DNA from: G963678255 sp963678255
Lineage (GTDB): Bacteria > Cloacimonadota > Cloacimonadia > Cloacimonadales > WRIO01
Assembly (NCBI GenBank): GCA_963678255.2
Contig: OY782778.1
Coordinates: forward strand, 186,001-250,000
DNA: 64,000 bases
Direction of reading: 5' to 3'
The translations under genes and the position numbers were made by a program. The notes below the pieces were generated by a model. That model worked only from the letters and a program-made list of their open reading frames with translations. It was not told where the DNA came from and ran no database searches. Of this stretch, positions 1 to 9,303 are shown piece after piece (positions within the stretch are counted from its first letter, which is position 1; every line of letters starts with the position of its first letter).

Positions 1-261
1 ACCATGGGGTCGATCTCTTTTGCAGGCAAAGAGGATGCTTCAATGTATCAAAGTGTGCATGTAACCATTACTGGAATTCGAGGACTGTTTGCGCCTTTTT
101 TTGGGTATCTCATTTATAAAACCATTGGAATTATGGCAGTATTTTTAACTTCCTTGTTGTGTGAATTGATTGCTTCCTTTTTAAGTTACCGGTATTATCG
201 GTTTAAATTAAAACGTGAGAGTGGGGAAGATGTCGATCAGAGTAACATCTTTTGGTTTTAA
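1..261 (+). CDS. C-terminal end of an MFS-type permease (partial)
   Basis: The frame is open from the first base, so this is the last 86 codons of a gene that begins outside the window. Two hydrophobic stretches are visible (around RGLFAPFFGYLIY and IGIMAVFLTSLLCELIASF) followed by a basic tail, YRYYRFKLKRES, which looks like the last membrane helices and the cytoplasmic end of a major facilitator superfamily transporter. The AxxxYQSVHVTITGIRG segment is typical of MFS proteins in which the second half repeats the motif after helix 10. Substrate cannot be told. No terminator is seen before the kinase gene 123 bp downstream. Confidence 0.55.
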   Translation, partial: TMGSISFAGKEDASMYQSVHVTITGIRGLFAPFFGYLIYKTIGIMAVFLTSLLCELIASFLSYRYYRFKLKRESGEDVDQSNIFWF

Positions 262-384
262 TATTTCTGATTTTTATCAATATAATAAAAAAATTTCTTA
301 TAATGCCTCAAATATCTTTTAACTCTGTATTTCTGTCTTGACAATATTGTTTAATAACTAATTACTTGAAATTCTGGAGGAAGT

Positions 385-3300
385 ATGATTATTGACTCAA
401 GATATAAGGTTATTGAACAACTTGGTGTGGGTGCTTGGGCTGCTGTTTATAAAGTAAGTGATATACGAACCGGATTAATCTATTCTCTTAAACTTTTTCA
501 AAATATAGATGCTCAATCTCTTTATGAAAAATTCACAGCTGAAGAAATGCATCAAATTACTAAGTTTAAGCATCCTAATCTGTTACAAGTTGTTAGCTTT
601 GGGAATATGGATAAACATATTTACTATTTAGCTGAATATTATCCTGGTAAAACACTACGTAATTTTAAGTTTAAATCTTCCAGAATCGAATTGTTGTATG
701 ATATTATTGCTCAGATTATTTATGCTTTGGATACTCTGCATTCTCAGGATATCCTTCATAAGGATATTAAACCTGAAAATGTCTTATATAGAATTGTTGA
801 GAATAAAGTCGAAGTCAAGGTCTTGGATTATGGCTTTACAAAAGTTGATCGTGAAAGAAATCAGCAAAAAGTAACTGGAACTTTACCCTTTATCGCTCCG
901 GAAGTTTATCTTGGAAAAGGCGCTTGCAAACAAAGCGATTTTTATTCTCTAGGGGTTACAATTTATTATCTGGCTACTGGCACCTTTCCTTTTTCCATTG
1001 AACAAATTTCTGCTCTTATTGCAGGAGATCAACAAAATTTCTTTCCAAAATTCCCCCGAGAATTAAATCCTGATATCCCTATAACTTTAGAAAAATTTAT
1101 TCTAAAACTTTTAGAAAAAAATCCTGAAGATAGATTCCCTAATTGTCAGGCTATTATGGAATATATCAATCGATTACAAGCAAAAAAATATCCTTTTTCT
1201 CAAAGACAATCCATTATAAATCTGTTTCAATTCGGATATTATTTAGTTCGCCAAGATTATGCTCATCAGCTCGTTGATTATGTCCCTAATATCGTTCAAA
1301 GTAATGGAAAAGTAATTGCTCTAATTGGCGGTGATGGCGTTGGTAAAGATGATTTATTGACACTATTCAGGTATCATATTTTGACAAATGAGTATTATGT
1401 CTTTGACTATACTTGTAGCGCAAAACAAAAAGACCCGTTTTTTGCTTTAATTAAAGAGTTTAGTTCTTCTTCCCTTAATAATATTCAAAAAGATTCTGAT
1501 CTGAAGAACATAACTGAAAAATTTAGAAAATATCTTGAAGATTCTAAAGATGAATCAAATAAACTTCCTTCTACTACTGATAATTCATTAACTGATTTTG
1601 AAGTTTCTAGAGATTTTATTAATAAACTTTCTGAAGAAAAACCCTTGATTTTTATTATTAGAGCTGGTCAATTCCTAACAGAAGAAACGATCAATTTTGT
1701 AAATTTCATGTCTGAAGATATTAATCACAGACCTATTCTAATCGTTATTAGTGTCAATGATCCTTCTAGACTGCAAGGCTTATTACACTCTGTTCAATTA
1801 CATGTTGAACCCTTGTCATATAAAGAATCTGCTACCTTTTTAACTAGTTTGTTAAAAAATAAAATCCCTAATGACTTTTCTCGTAATATCTGGAGAAGAT
1901 CTTGCGGTAATCCCCGTTTTATCATGGAAATCCTTATTGATCTTATTAGAAAAAAAATGCTGTGGAAAAATGATGAACTAGACTTTAATATTACTTTTGA
2001 AGATTATCATTTGCCTGAAGACCTTGTTCATTCTATTTATAGCAGAATGAGTCATTTATTGCCTAGCTCATATAAACATCTGCAAAAATTATCTTGTGTG
2101 TTTACTCCTCTAAAAAAAGATTTAATCATTAATCTCCTAAATCTAAATCAAAAAAGCTTGTTTACTCTCTTAAACGATGCGGTGAATAATGAGATTCTCA
2201 TCAAATTTGATGATCATTATGAATTTACTTTTGAAGAGGCTAAACATAGACTCTTTAATGAAATCTCTGACTCTGTTAAAATTGAAGTTTCCCAAAAAGT
2301 GATTAATTATTTTAAAGAAAGTGATATTAATGATATTCAAACAGCTGATGGTCTTATCAAAAACTGCCTGCTTTGTGAAAATTATGAAATTCTAAGAAAG
2401 TTCAAACTACATTTATTTAACCTTTATAGCTTAAAATTTGATCAAAATAGAGCCTATCAAGAAATTCTTGAAATCTTTAAACTTGACTTCTCTGGAAAAA
2501 TTAATCTCCCTGAATTCGAAATTAGAAAAGATATTCTTTTTTTAGTTGAAAAAGCTGAAATGACTGGTTTCGTTAAAAAATCTATTGAACTCTTGGATAG
2601 TGTCGTTATACCTGATATTTTTGAAAAATTCTATGCTTATGCTAGCTTCTATATGAGATTGGAAGAATTTTCCAAAGCTGAAGAATTTTTTAAACATGCT
2701 TATTCTATGGCTATTACTGGCAGACAACAGGCAAGAACTCTGATTGATTTGTTATGGATCAATCTTATTAAGTATGATAAAAACCAAATTGAAAGCTATA
2801 TTAAACAGCTTGAAGAATACCAACTTTCCACGGATCTGGAAATAGCATTAAATGATCGAAAAGGTCTGTACATAGCTCAATTTATCGGTAAAGAAGAAGC
2901 CATTTCTTATCTTGAAGAAGTCATACACAATATTCCTCAAACTACCGATGTGCAAACCACTATCAGAGTAGGCTCTGTTTATAACAACTTAGCTATTCTC
3001 TATAGTAACAATCGTATGTATGATGAAGCTCTTAAATTCTATCAACAAACTAAAATTCTATGGGAAAGAGTGCACCTCAACAGAGCTTTAGGAACGATCT
3101 ATAATAATATTGGTGACCTTTCTCTAAAACAAGGTGATACGAAAACTGCTCTGGAATACTTTACTTTAGCTAAGAAATCTAGTGAAAAAATCGATAATCA
3201 ACGTGGCTTAGTGCTCGCCATGCTCAATTTTGGCGAAGTTTACATAAAACTAGGTATTTTTATTGAAGCTGAAAAATATCTCTTAGAAGCAAAACAATTA

Positions 3301-5862
3301 TCAGAACAACTTGAAAACAAACTTTTCCATGATAGTATCATTTTTAACCTGGCGATTGCTAAAGGAAAACTTTTCTCTTTTGATTACTATCTTACCTTTA
3401 TTAAAGAAAATGACCCTTCCGTTTTTACTTTTGATATCAATACCATTACTCCATTGGTGAAAAGTTATATTTATTATCTGTTTGAAGTTGGTCAGGTCGA
3501 TAAAATTCATAATCTCTTACTTAATAATCCCGAATATTCTAAAACCCATGATGAAGAATTTTATTATCAGGTGTTAGGGTTGGCTTCTCTATTAAAAAAT
3601 GATTATCTTTCTGCTCTTCAACATTTTAAAATTGCTCTTGATTATGCTCAACAAATTAAAAGCAATTATTCAATTACAATCCTCAATCTCAGATTGGCGC
3701 AATGCTTGATGTTGTTAAGCCGACATGAGGAAGCTTTAGATTGTATGAAAAAGGCTGAATTCTTAATTGAAAAATATAATTTTAAATATTGGGATACCAT
3801 TATTAAACTGTTTAAAATTCAATTCGGTCTGATTAATGGAGATATCCCTTTAAGATCATTGCTCAGAGACAGCCTGAAAGCTTTGATCATTACTCAGGAA
3901 AATCACTATTTCATCTTAGAATTAGATTGCTTAGCTCTCATCTCCCAAATTTATCAAGGATTATCTGCATTTAAACATGCAACTTCTTATTTTCTAAATT
4001 ATCATCTCAAAATTAAGGAAGTCTCCAAAAATATTGCTCAGGAAGATCAAAAAAGCTTTTTTACCCTGAGAAAAGGCTATATTAATAATGTTAAAGATTT
4101 TAACTATTTTTCTATGGTGACGAGAATTAATAATAAATCTGAAATCTGGCAAGAACAATTGTATGCCTTGCTAAAACTTGATGATATGGATCGCGTTAGA
4201 TATTTCTTGGATAAAATGATCCAAAAAGTCTTTTCTCCTTATAGAATGGGCATCCTAGTTTCTAAACAAGTTTGTAATATTAATTCCTTCTTCGATAAAG
4301 CTAATAATATTACTTTTTTATCTTACAACTTCGATAATGAAACAATCTATCTTTGCAAAGATCTGATTAGAGACTCGCTTAACCAAAAAAAGGTTATTCA
4401 ACGTTCTTATAATAAAATCCATGTTGTCGTGGCTCCTTTATGGTTACGATCTAATCAATTTGGTTGCCTTATTCTCGTGGATGAAGGTGATTTAGCTTTC
4501 ATGGCTAGTGAAATTAAAATTCTAAGATTTTTTAGCATTCACTTATCGACTCTTCTCATTAGAATTCGCGAATTTGAAGATATTCATAAAAAAATGTCTA
4601 AAATGCAAGAATTAGTCGAAATTACAAGAAGCTTTCTCCGAATTCATGATTTAGCTAAACTTGAAACTGAAATTATTAAAAATGCCATTTTGATTTGCAA
4701 TGCCACGAGAGGCTTTCTTATTAAAAAAGATATTACCGGAAACTACCTTTGTCAGATCGCTATGGATTCCGATATGCAGATTATCACTTCATATCATAAT
4801 ATTTCTAAAACTGCTCTCAGTGAAGTTCAATCTTCAAAACACCCTCTCTATACCTTCAATGCCATAGAAGATCCTTTGTTTAAAAACGCTTTTTCTGTGC
4901 ATGATTATCATATCCATTCACTTTACTGCGCCCCTATTATCATTGATAATGAGATTTATGGATTATTGTATATTGATAATTTTGAAGCAAATGATAAAAA
5001 TCTTTTTGTGGAACACGATGTGATGAATATGTTCCTGATGCAGGTCTCTCTCGCTTTAAGAAATGCTATCGGCTATAATGCTTTAATGAAAAAAAACTGG
5101 GAATTACATACCCTTGATACTATGAAAGACGAATTCTTAAAAATTGTTTCTCATGAACTCAATACGCCTCTAATTACTCTACAGGGTTATGTGAATAAAC
5201 TTAAACGTAATGTTGATCCTATTGACTTTGAAAATACCGAGTTATTAAGTAAAGTTGAAAAAAGTACTAAAAAACTAATTAGCACAATTCAGGACATTAT
5301 TATTCTCAATCGATATAATGCCACTACTGAATTAAAAACTGAATTTCTTGAGATAAAAGAAATCCTTCTTAATATTTATCAAGAGGCTGAAATTATCGGT
5401 AAACCACGCCATATGAAATTTAAACTTGAAATTGAAGAAAATCTGCCTAAACTTGAAATTGATTGGCAATCCTTTCATCTTATGATTTATAATTTAGTTC
5501 TCAATTCTATACGCTTTACCTCTGATTTTGGAATGATTGTTATTGGTGCTCGTAAAGCGACTTTCCAGCAAGAAAAAGTTGATGACAAAGATTCCGTTAT
5601 TATTTATGTTCAGGATAATGGAATCGGTATTCCAGAACATGAACAACAAAATATCTTTAAAAAATTCTATGAACTGGGTGATGTGCTCTCTCATCGTTCT
5701 GGTACGATTGAATACCGCTCTGGCGGCTTAGGGATTGGGCTCGCTACTTCTAAAAGAATTACTGAGTTACATAAAGGGAAAATCTGGATTAGAAGTAAAG
5801 AAAATGAAGGAACAACTGTTTTTGTCTCACTACCCATCAATACTAGTAATTTGTTAAAATAA
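385..5862 (+). CDS. giant hybrid Ser/Thr protein kinase - AAA/TPR - GAF - histidine kinase
   Basis: This 1825-residue protein joins a eukaryotic-type Ser/Thr kinase to a two-component histidine kinase, as in the multi-domain signalling kinases of cyanobacteria and deltaproteobacteria. Kinase domain, about residues 1-275: glycine loop GVGAWAAVYKV, Lys36, catalytic loop HKDIKPEN with Asp127, DYG in place of DFG (Asp148), and an APE motif. Residues about 300-630 form an AAA/STAND-like ATPase with a P-loop GGDGVGKD (Lys321); the expected Walker B acidic pair is replaced by RAGQ at 426-429, so hydrolysis is doubtful. Residues about 640-1250 are helical TPR-like repeats. One or two GAF-like domains follow (the clearest about 1415-1565), then HisKA with SHELNTP (phospho-acceptor His1590) and HATPase_c with DNGIGIP and GGLGIGLA. 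There is no receiver domain and no membrane segment, so it is probably cytoplasmic. The start is set by GGAGG at 376-380. No cognate response regulator lies nearby. Confidence 0.93.
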   Translation: MIIDSRYKVIEQLGVGAWAAVYKVSDIRTGLIYSLKLFQNIDAQSLYEKFTAEEMHQITKFKHPNLLQVVSFGNMDKHIYYLAEYYPGKTLRNFKFKSSRIELLYDIIAQIIYALDTLHSQDILHKDIKPENVLYRIVENKVEVKVLDYGFTKVDRERNQQKVTGTLPFIAPEVYLGKGACKQSDFYSLGVTIYYLATGTFPFSIEQISALIAGDQQNFFPKFPRELNPDIPITLEKFILKLLEKNPEDRFPNCQAIMEYINRLQAKKYPFSQRQSIINLFQFGYYLVRQDYAHQLVDYVPNIVQSNGKVIALIGGDGVGKDDLLTLFRYHILTNEYYVFDYTCSAKQKDPFFALIKEFSSSSLNNIQKDSDLKNITEKFRKYLEDSKDESNKLPSTTDNSLTDFEVSRDFINKLSEEKPLIFIIRAGQFLTEETINFVNFMSEDINHRPILIVISVNDPSRLQGLLHSVQLHVEPLSYKESATFLTSLLKNKIPNDFSRNIWRRSCGNPRFIMEILIDLIRKKMLWKNDELDFNITFEDYHLPEDLVHSIYSRMSHLLPSSYKHLQKLSCVFTPLKKDLIINLLNLNQKSLFTLLNDAVNNEILIKFDDHYEFTFEEAKHRLFNEISDSVKIEVSQKVINYFKESDINDIQTADGLIKNCLLCENYEILRKFKLHLFNLYSLKFDQNRAYQEILEIFKLDFSGKINLPEFEIRKDILFLVEKAEMTGFVKKSIELLDSVVIPDIFEKFYAYASFYMRLEEFSKAEEFFKHAYSMAITGRQQARTLIDLLWINLIKYDKNQIESYIKQLEEYQLSTDLEIALNDRKGLYIAQFIGKEEAISYLEEVIHNIPQTTDVQTTIRVGSVYNNLAILYSNNRMYDEALKFYQQTKILWERVHLNRALGTIYNNIGDLSLKQGDTKTALEYFTLAKKSSEKIDNQRGLVLAMLNFGEVYIKLGIFIEAEKYLLEAKQLSEQLENKLFHDSIIFNLAIAKGKLFSFDYYLTFIKENDPSVFTFDINTITPLVKSYIYYLFEVGQVDKIHNLLLNNPEYSKTHDEEFYYQVLGLASLLKNDYLSALQHFKIALDYAQQIKSNYSITILNLRLAQCLMLLSRHEEALDCMKKAEFLIEKYNFKYWDTIIKLFKIQFGLINGDIPLRSLLRDSLKALIITQENHYFILELDCLALISQIYQGLSAFKHATSYFLNYHLKIKEVSKNIAQEDQKSFFTLRKGYINNVKDFNYFSMVTRINNKSEIWQEQLYALLKLDDMDRVRYFLDKMIQKVFSPYRMGILVSKQVCNINSFFDKANNITFLSYNFDNETIYLCKDLIRDSLNQKKVIQRSYNKIHVVVAPLWLRSNQFGCLILVDEGDLAFMASEIKILRFFSIHLSTLLIRIREFEDIHKKMSKMQELVEITRSFLRIHDLAKLETEIIKNAILICNATRGFLIKKDITGNYLCQIAMDSDMQIITSYHNISKTALSEVQSSKHPLYTFNAIEDPLFKNAFSVHDYHIHSLYCAPIIIDNEIYGLLYIDNFEANDKNLFVEHDVMNMFLMQVSLALRNAIGYNALMKKNWELHTLDTMKDEFLKIVSHELNTPLITLQGYVNKLKRNVDPIDFENTELLSKVEKSTKKLISTIQDIIILNRYNATTELKTEFLEIKEILLNIYQEAEIIGKPRHMKFKLEIEENLPKLEIDWQSFHLMIYNLVLNSIRFTSDFGMIVIGARKATFQQEKVDDKDSVIIYVQDNGIGIPEHEQQNIFKKFYELGDVLSHRSGTIEYRSGGLGIGLATSKRITELHKGKIWIRSKENEGTTVFVSLPINTSNLLK

Positions 5863-5872
5863 AGGATTTTAA

Positions 5873-6655
5873 ATGATCTCTGTACATGAAAAATTGTCTT
5901 TTGAAAGTGATTGTATAATTATTTTACCCGATCAAATCTCTACTAATTTACTCATTATGAATTTTACCCTCAAACTGCTCCCTCGCTTTCAAACAATTAA
6001 TCTGTATGCTTCTTATTGGATGTATAACTTTTGGAAAACTTTTCAACCTTATTTCCCCAATGTCATCTTATCAATAATGGATAATAAAATGAGTAACTCT
6101 TTGTCATATCAAAGAGGACTTATTATCAATTTTAATCAATTGTTCAAACTCAATGAAGAACTGTTTGAAAACAATCTGATTATTTCTTCTTATGGAAAAA
6201 GTAACCTGACTTTAGTTCCTGATGAAAAACCTTCTAATAATGAGAGGGCTCTTTTAGATTCTCTGAAATCCTTTCTAAATCTATTCGATGATAAAGATTC
6301 TTCTATTACTGCTGAAAAATTAATTGATTATCATTTTCAAGAAAAATCAAAGATTAATCATGTGTCTGTTTTCTGTAGATCAAATCTATCCTATTTTATT
6401 CTTGGTTTAAAGTTTGGAAAAATAGAGTCTGAGAAAATAAAGATTTATTCCCTGGAGAATATCAATAAAGAACCTCTTAAATATGAAAATGTTTTAAATG
6501 ATTTTTACCATGTTTTAAATATTGCCTATTGTTCCTTACTAGTTTACACCGATGACGATGATCTGTTCAATCTTCTCTCATTAAATAAAGTAAATATTGA
6601 GGTTCGTAAATTGAATAAGTACCCCTTTAACTTTTCTGTAAATTCTTTGAAATAA
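5873..6655 (+). CDS. conserved-looking protein of unknown function, kinase operon
   Basis: A 260-residue protein that begins 10 bp after the stop of the giant kinase, so the two are almost certainly co-transcribed. I do not recognise the family. It has no signal peptide and no clear membrane helix. The beginning (CIIILPDQISTNLLIMNFTL) and the end (ILGLKFGK, then CSLLVYTDDDDLFNLLS) look like strands of an alpha/beta fold, and the layout faintly recalls nucleotide-sugar-dependent glycosyltransferases, but no diagnostic motif is present. Its position suggests a partner or target of the kinase. The stop lies 5 bp from the convergent stop of the radical SAM gene, with no room for a hairpin terminator. 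Confidence 0.6.
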   Translation: MISVHEKLSFESDCIIILPDQISTNLLIMNFTLKLLPRFQTINLYASYWMYNFWKTFQPYFPNVILSIMDNKMSNSLSYQRGLIINFNQLFKLNEELFENNLIISSYGKSNLTLVPDEKPSNNERALLDSLKSFLNLFDDKDSSITAEKLIDYHFQEKSKINHVSVFCRSNLSYFILGLKFGKIESEKIKIYSLENINKEPLKYENVLNDFYHVLNIAYCSLLVYTDDDDLFNLLSLNKVNIEVRKLNKYPFNFSVNSLK

Positions 6656-6660
6656 TCCCT

Positions 6661-8334
6661 CTATTCTCCTAAATCTGTTAAACTGATTATTGTTCTCGAA
6701 TTTACTATCAACCAGCCTTGATTGCTTAGCTTGAAATAGTCAGAAAAAGAATCACTTCGTGCTTTAAAAAAACTCGATTTACGAAGTTCATTCAAGGTCA
6801 ACTCATGCCCCTCTAATGAATAGATTCCCCTCACTCCAATTTTCTTTAATCTTAACCAATTCTCTGTTTTATTCTTATCGGATTGCTCTGCCTTTAAAAA
6901 GTCTGGATAACTGTGTGTCTGATTAGACAAAGCCCAGTCAAAACATAATGCATCCAATATGAGATCTTCATTAAGTGGAAATATTTTGGGTAATAGTTCT
7001 GAGACAATCTCAAATAACTTGTATCTGTCTTTTATATTTTTGCTTATTCCCTTATTGATAAATTCTTTCGAAATTGCTAAAAATATACTGTAATAATCTC
7101 TGGTTAATGTCGGCAATATCTTGATTAAATAGGAAAATAGCTTAGAATTATAAATGATATCCACAACAGTTTCAACCTCTAAATACTCATTCAATTCTTC
7201 ATAACTCAACCATTGATTACATAAAAGTTGATAGGGTGCTTCCTCTGAATAAACTAAATGATATGTTTCTTTGTTTACATAAAGCGCGGTACCCTTCAAT
7301 ACTTTTAATAAGCCTGGTTGATAATGATCGGGAAATAAATTAATAATTTCATTAAAACTTTCTTTGATTTGAGTATAGTCTTCAAAAGGTAATCCTGCTA
7401 TTTGATCCAAATGGACATGAATATTTCGAATATTAATGATTTCTTGTATTTTAAATTTAATATCTTGCCAGTGTACATCTCTATGGATCGCTTGAAGAGT
7501 ATGATCATGAATTGACTGAACACCAATCTCAAACTGAAATAGATTCTCTGGCGTTTTCTTTAATATCTCAAAATCTTCATTCTCTAGATAGGAAGGATGA
7601 ATCTCAAAATGAAATTTCGTTACAGAATAGTTCTCAATTAAAAATTGCCAGACTTCTCTGGCAAAGCGCTGATTTACATTAAAAGACCGATCAACAAATT
7701 TGACAATGGGTACTTTATGCTGTATAAAAAATAATAATTCTGCCTTTACTTTCTCGATATCTCTATACTCAAGTCTTTGGTCTGATCGCGAAGATAAACA
7801 ATAACTGCATAGAAATGGACATCCTCGACTGCTCTCATAATAAACATACTTGTGATTTAAATCTATCATATCTTCTGATTTATATGGGAAAGGAATTGAG
7901 TTTATCGAATAATTATCTTCATGAATGATTCGTTCTTGATTATTGAATCCAGATTTTACTAAATTTACAAAAGCTTTCTCTCCGGCTCCCCTGATAATAT
8001 AATCTGAAAAAGAAAAATCTATTTGTTGATCTTCTGAATCCCATGAAAGCTCAGGACCTCCACATAGGATCTTTAACTCAGGGAGTATTTTTTTGATATT
8101 CTTGCCGATCATCTGAAACTTCGTTCGATTCCATATATAAACTGAAAAAACTAGATAATCTGGTTTGTACAGATAGATTGCCTTCAATATATCTTCAAGA
8201 GGTTCATGGATTGTCATTTCCAATATTTCAGTCTGATAATCTGTTTCTTTGATCATCGCTCTGAGATAATATAAAGCGAGGCAGGAATGAGTAAATCTTG
8301 TGTTTATCGAGAGGAATAAAATCTTTGATTTCAT
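6661..8334 (-). CDS. B12-binding domain radical SAM protein (DUF4080-type C-terminus)
   Basis: 557 residues. The N-terminal 130 or so residues (KILFLSINTRFTHSCLALYYL, then LVFSVYIWN and ILCGGPELS) form a cobalamin-binding Rossmann-like domain without the full DxHxxG signature. The radical SAM core follows with the CxxxCxxC cluster motif in SSRGCPFLCSYCLSS (about residues 170-184), and HFEIHPSYL and IAGLPFED match the later strands of the barrel. The C-terminal 200 residues resemble the DUF4080 extension of this family. Members are putative methylases or rearrangement enzymes of unknown substrate. Its start overlaps the stop of the upstream nucleotidyltransferase by 4 bp (ATGA), so the two are translationally coupled. 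Confidence 0.85.
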   Translation of the reverse strand: MKSKILFLSINTRFTHSCLALYYLRAMIKETDYQTEILEMTIHEPLEDILKAIYLYKPDYLVFSVYIWNRTKFQMIGKNIKKILPELKILCGGPELSWDSEDQQIDFSFSDYIIRGAGEKAFVNLVKSGFNNQERIIHEDNYSINSIPFPYKSEDMIDLNHKYVYYESSRGCPFLCSYCLSSRSDQRLEYRDIEKVKAELLFFIQHKVPIVKFVDRSFNVNQRFAREVWQFLIENYSVTKFHFEIHPSYLENEDFEILKKTPENLFQFEIGVQSIHDHTLQAIHRDVHWQDIKFKIQEIINIRNIHVHLDQIAGLPFEDYTQIKESFNEIINLFPDHYQPGLLKVLKGTALYVNKETYHLVYSEEAPYQLLCNQWLSYEELNEYLEVETVVDIIYNSKLFSYLIKILPTLTRDYYSIFLAISKEFINKGISKNIKDRYKLFEIVSELLPKIFPLNEDLILDALCFDWALSNQTHSYPDFLKAEQSDKNKTENWLRLKKIGVRGIYSLEGHELTLNELRKSSFFKARSDSFSDYFKLSNQGWLIVNSRTIISLTDLGE

Positions 8335-9059
8335 AATAAATGAGCTATTTTTGGATAAATGACTTCTCTGGCTTTGCTTAAATCTTCCTGAAAATCAATC
8401 TCTATACATTCTAAACCTTCTGTATAGACAGGTTTTAATTCTGTAAAAGGTGCGATCATATTCACAGCATACTCAAAATAATTGTTTGATTCTCCGTTAT
8501 ATACGCCCATTTCCAATGCTTCTGCAAAGGCTGGTAAATCTTTATAAGCAAACTTTGCTACTCCGATAAATTCACCCAAGGCTTTACTAGGATCAATTTT
8601 TTTGTGGATTTCGACTATTCGTTCATTTTCTACTCGCACTTTAACTTCTTCTTCGCCAACGGATTTCTTTTCTATTAGCAATTCTGAACAACCATTATTA
8701 TTAACTATCTTTTTTAATAAATCAGGATGAAAAAAAACATCAGCATTAAAATAAAGAAAATCCTCTGAAAAGTATTGTCGGGCTAAATATAAAGAATGTA
8801 AGGTATTCGTCTTTTCAAAAATCGTGTTTTCAATAAAATGTACGCGGTCTTTTGGGATCACTTTAAAAACATGTTCTGTTAACATGACTTTCTCATATCC
8901 AACGACAACGACAAATTTTTCTATCCCTAATTTCTGGCATTGTTCAATTTGATGATGAATTATGGTTTTATTTCCTATCATTTCCATAGATTTTGGAATA
9001 GCACTGCGTCCTTCATTTAGTCTTAATCCCCGTCCTGCTGCTAATATTATTGCTTTCAT
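8331..9059 (-). CDS. LicC-like sugar-phosphate/phosphocholine nucleotidyltransferase
   Basis: 242 residues with the nucleotidyltransferase signature near the N-terminus (MKAIILAAGRGLRL, then the conserved PKSM lysine), VVVVGYE, and the NADVFF metal-binding motif at about residue 105. The segment ENTIFEKTNTLHSLYLAR matches the N-rich signature of LicC/phosphocholine cytidylyltransferase-type enzymes rather than glucose-1-phosphate enzymes, and the EIDFQEDL end also fits that group. It would activate a small phosphorylated headgroup or sugar for attachment to a surface polymer or lipid. It is the first gene of a two-gene operon with the radical SAM protein. A TTGACG at about 9110 could be the -35 box, but no good -10 is spaced from it. 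Confidence 0.8.
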   Translation of the reverse strand: MKAIILAAGRGLRLNEGRSAIPKSMEMIGNKTIIHHQIEQCQKLGIEKFVVVVGYEKVMLTEHVFKVIPKDRVHFIENTIFEKTNTLHSLYLARQYFSEDFLYFNADVFFHPDLLKKIVNNNGCSELLIEKKSVGEEEVKVRVENERIVEIHKKIDPSKALGEFIGVAKFAYKDLPAFAEALEMGVYNGESNNYFEYAVNMIAPFTELKPVYTEGLECIEIDFQEDLSKAREVIYPKIAHLL

Positions 9060-9303
9060 GAAAACCTCTTTATCATAGATTCTTTCTATATTTTCTATAA
9101 ATAAACTTAAACGTCAAGTAATTTAAAATTCTTTAAATGGATATACGAACGAAACTGTCCAAATCTTCTCCAATAGATACCATTTGAAAGTAATTTACCA
9201 ACAATGAAGCTTATCACTTATCTTTTTTCTGCAAATCTTTGATTTGCTATTATCTGCAACACTCCCAGTGTTGCCAAATTCGGTTTCATGGAATTTTCTT
9301 GCA
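9060..9303. other. intergenic DNA with short palindromes
   Basis: No gene is seen. Two small palindromes stand close together: GCAAATCTTTGATTTGC (about 9232) and CAACACTCCCAGTGTTG (about 9258). The same arrangement, with a different sequence in the stems, recurs at about 17090-17125 (GCAAATTATCGATTTGC and GTAGTGCGTCAGCACTAC) and partly at 61975-62005 in inverted orientation, so this is one copy of a dispersed hairpin repeat family. Confidence 0.55.
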
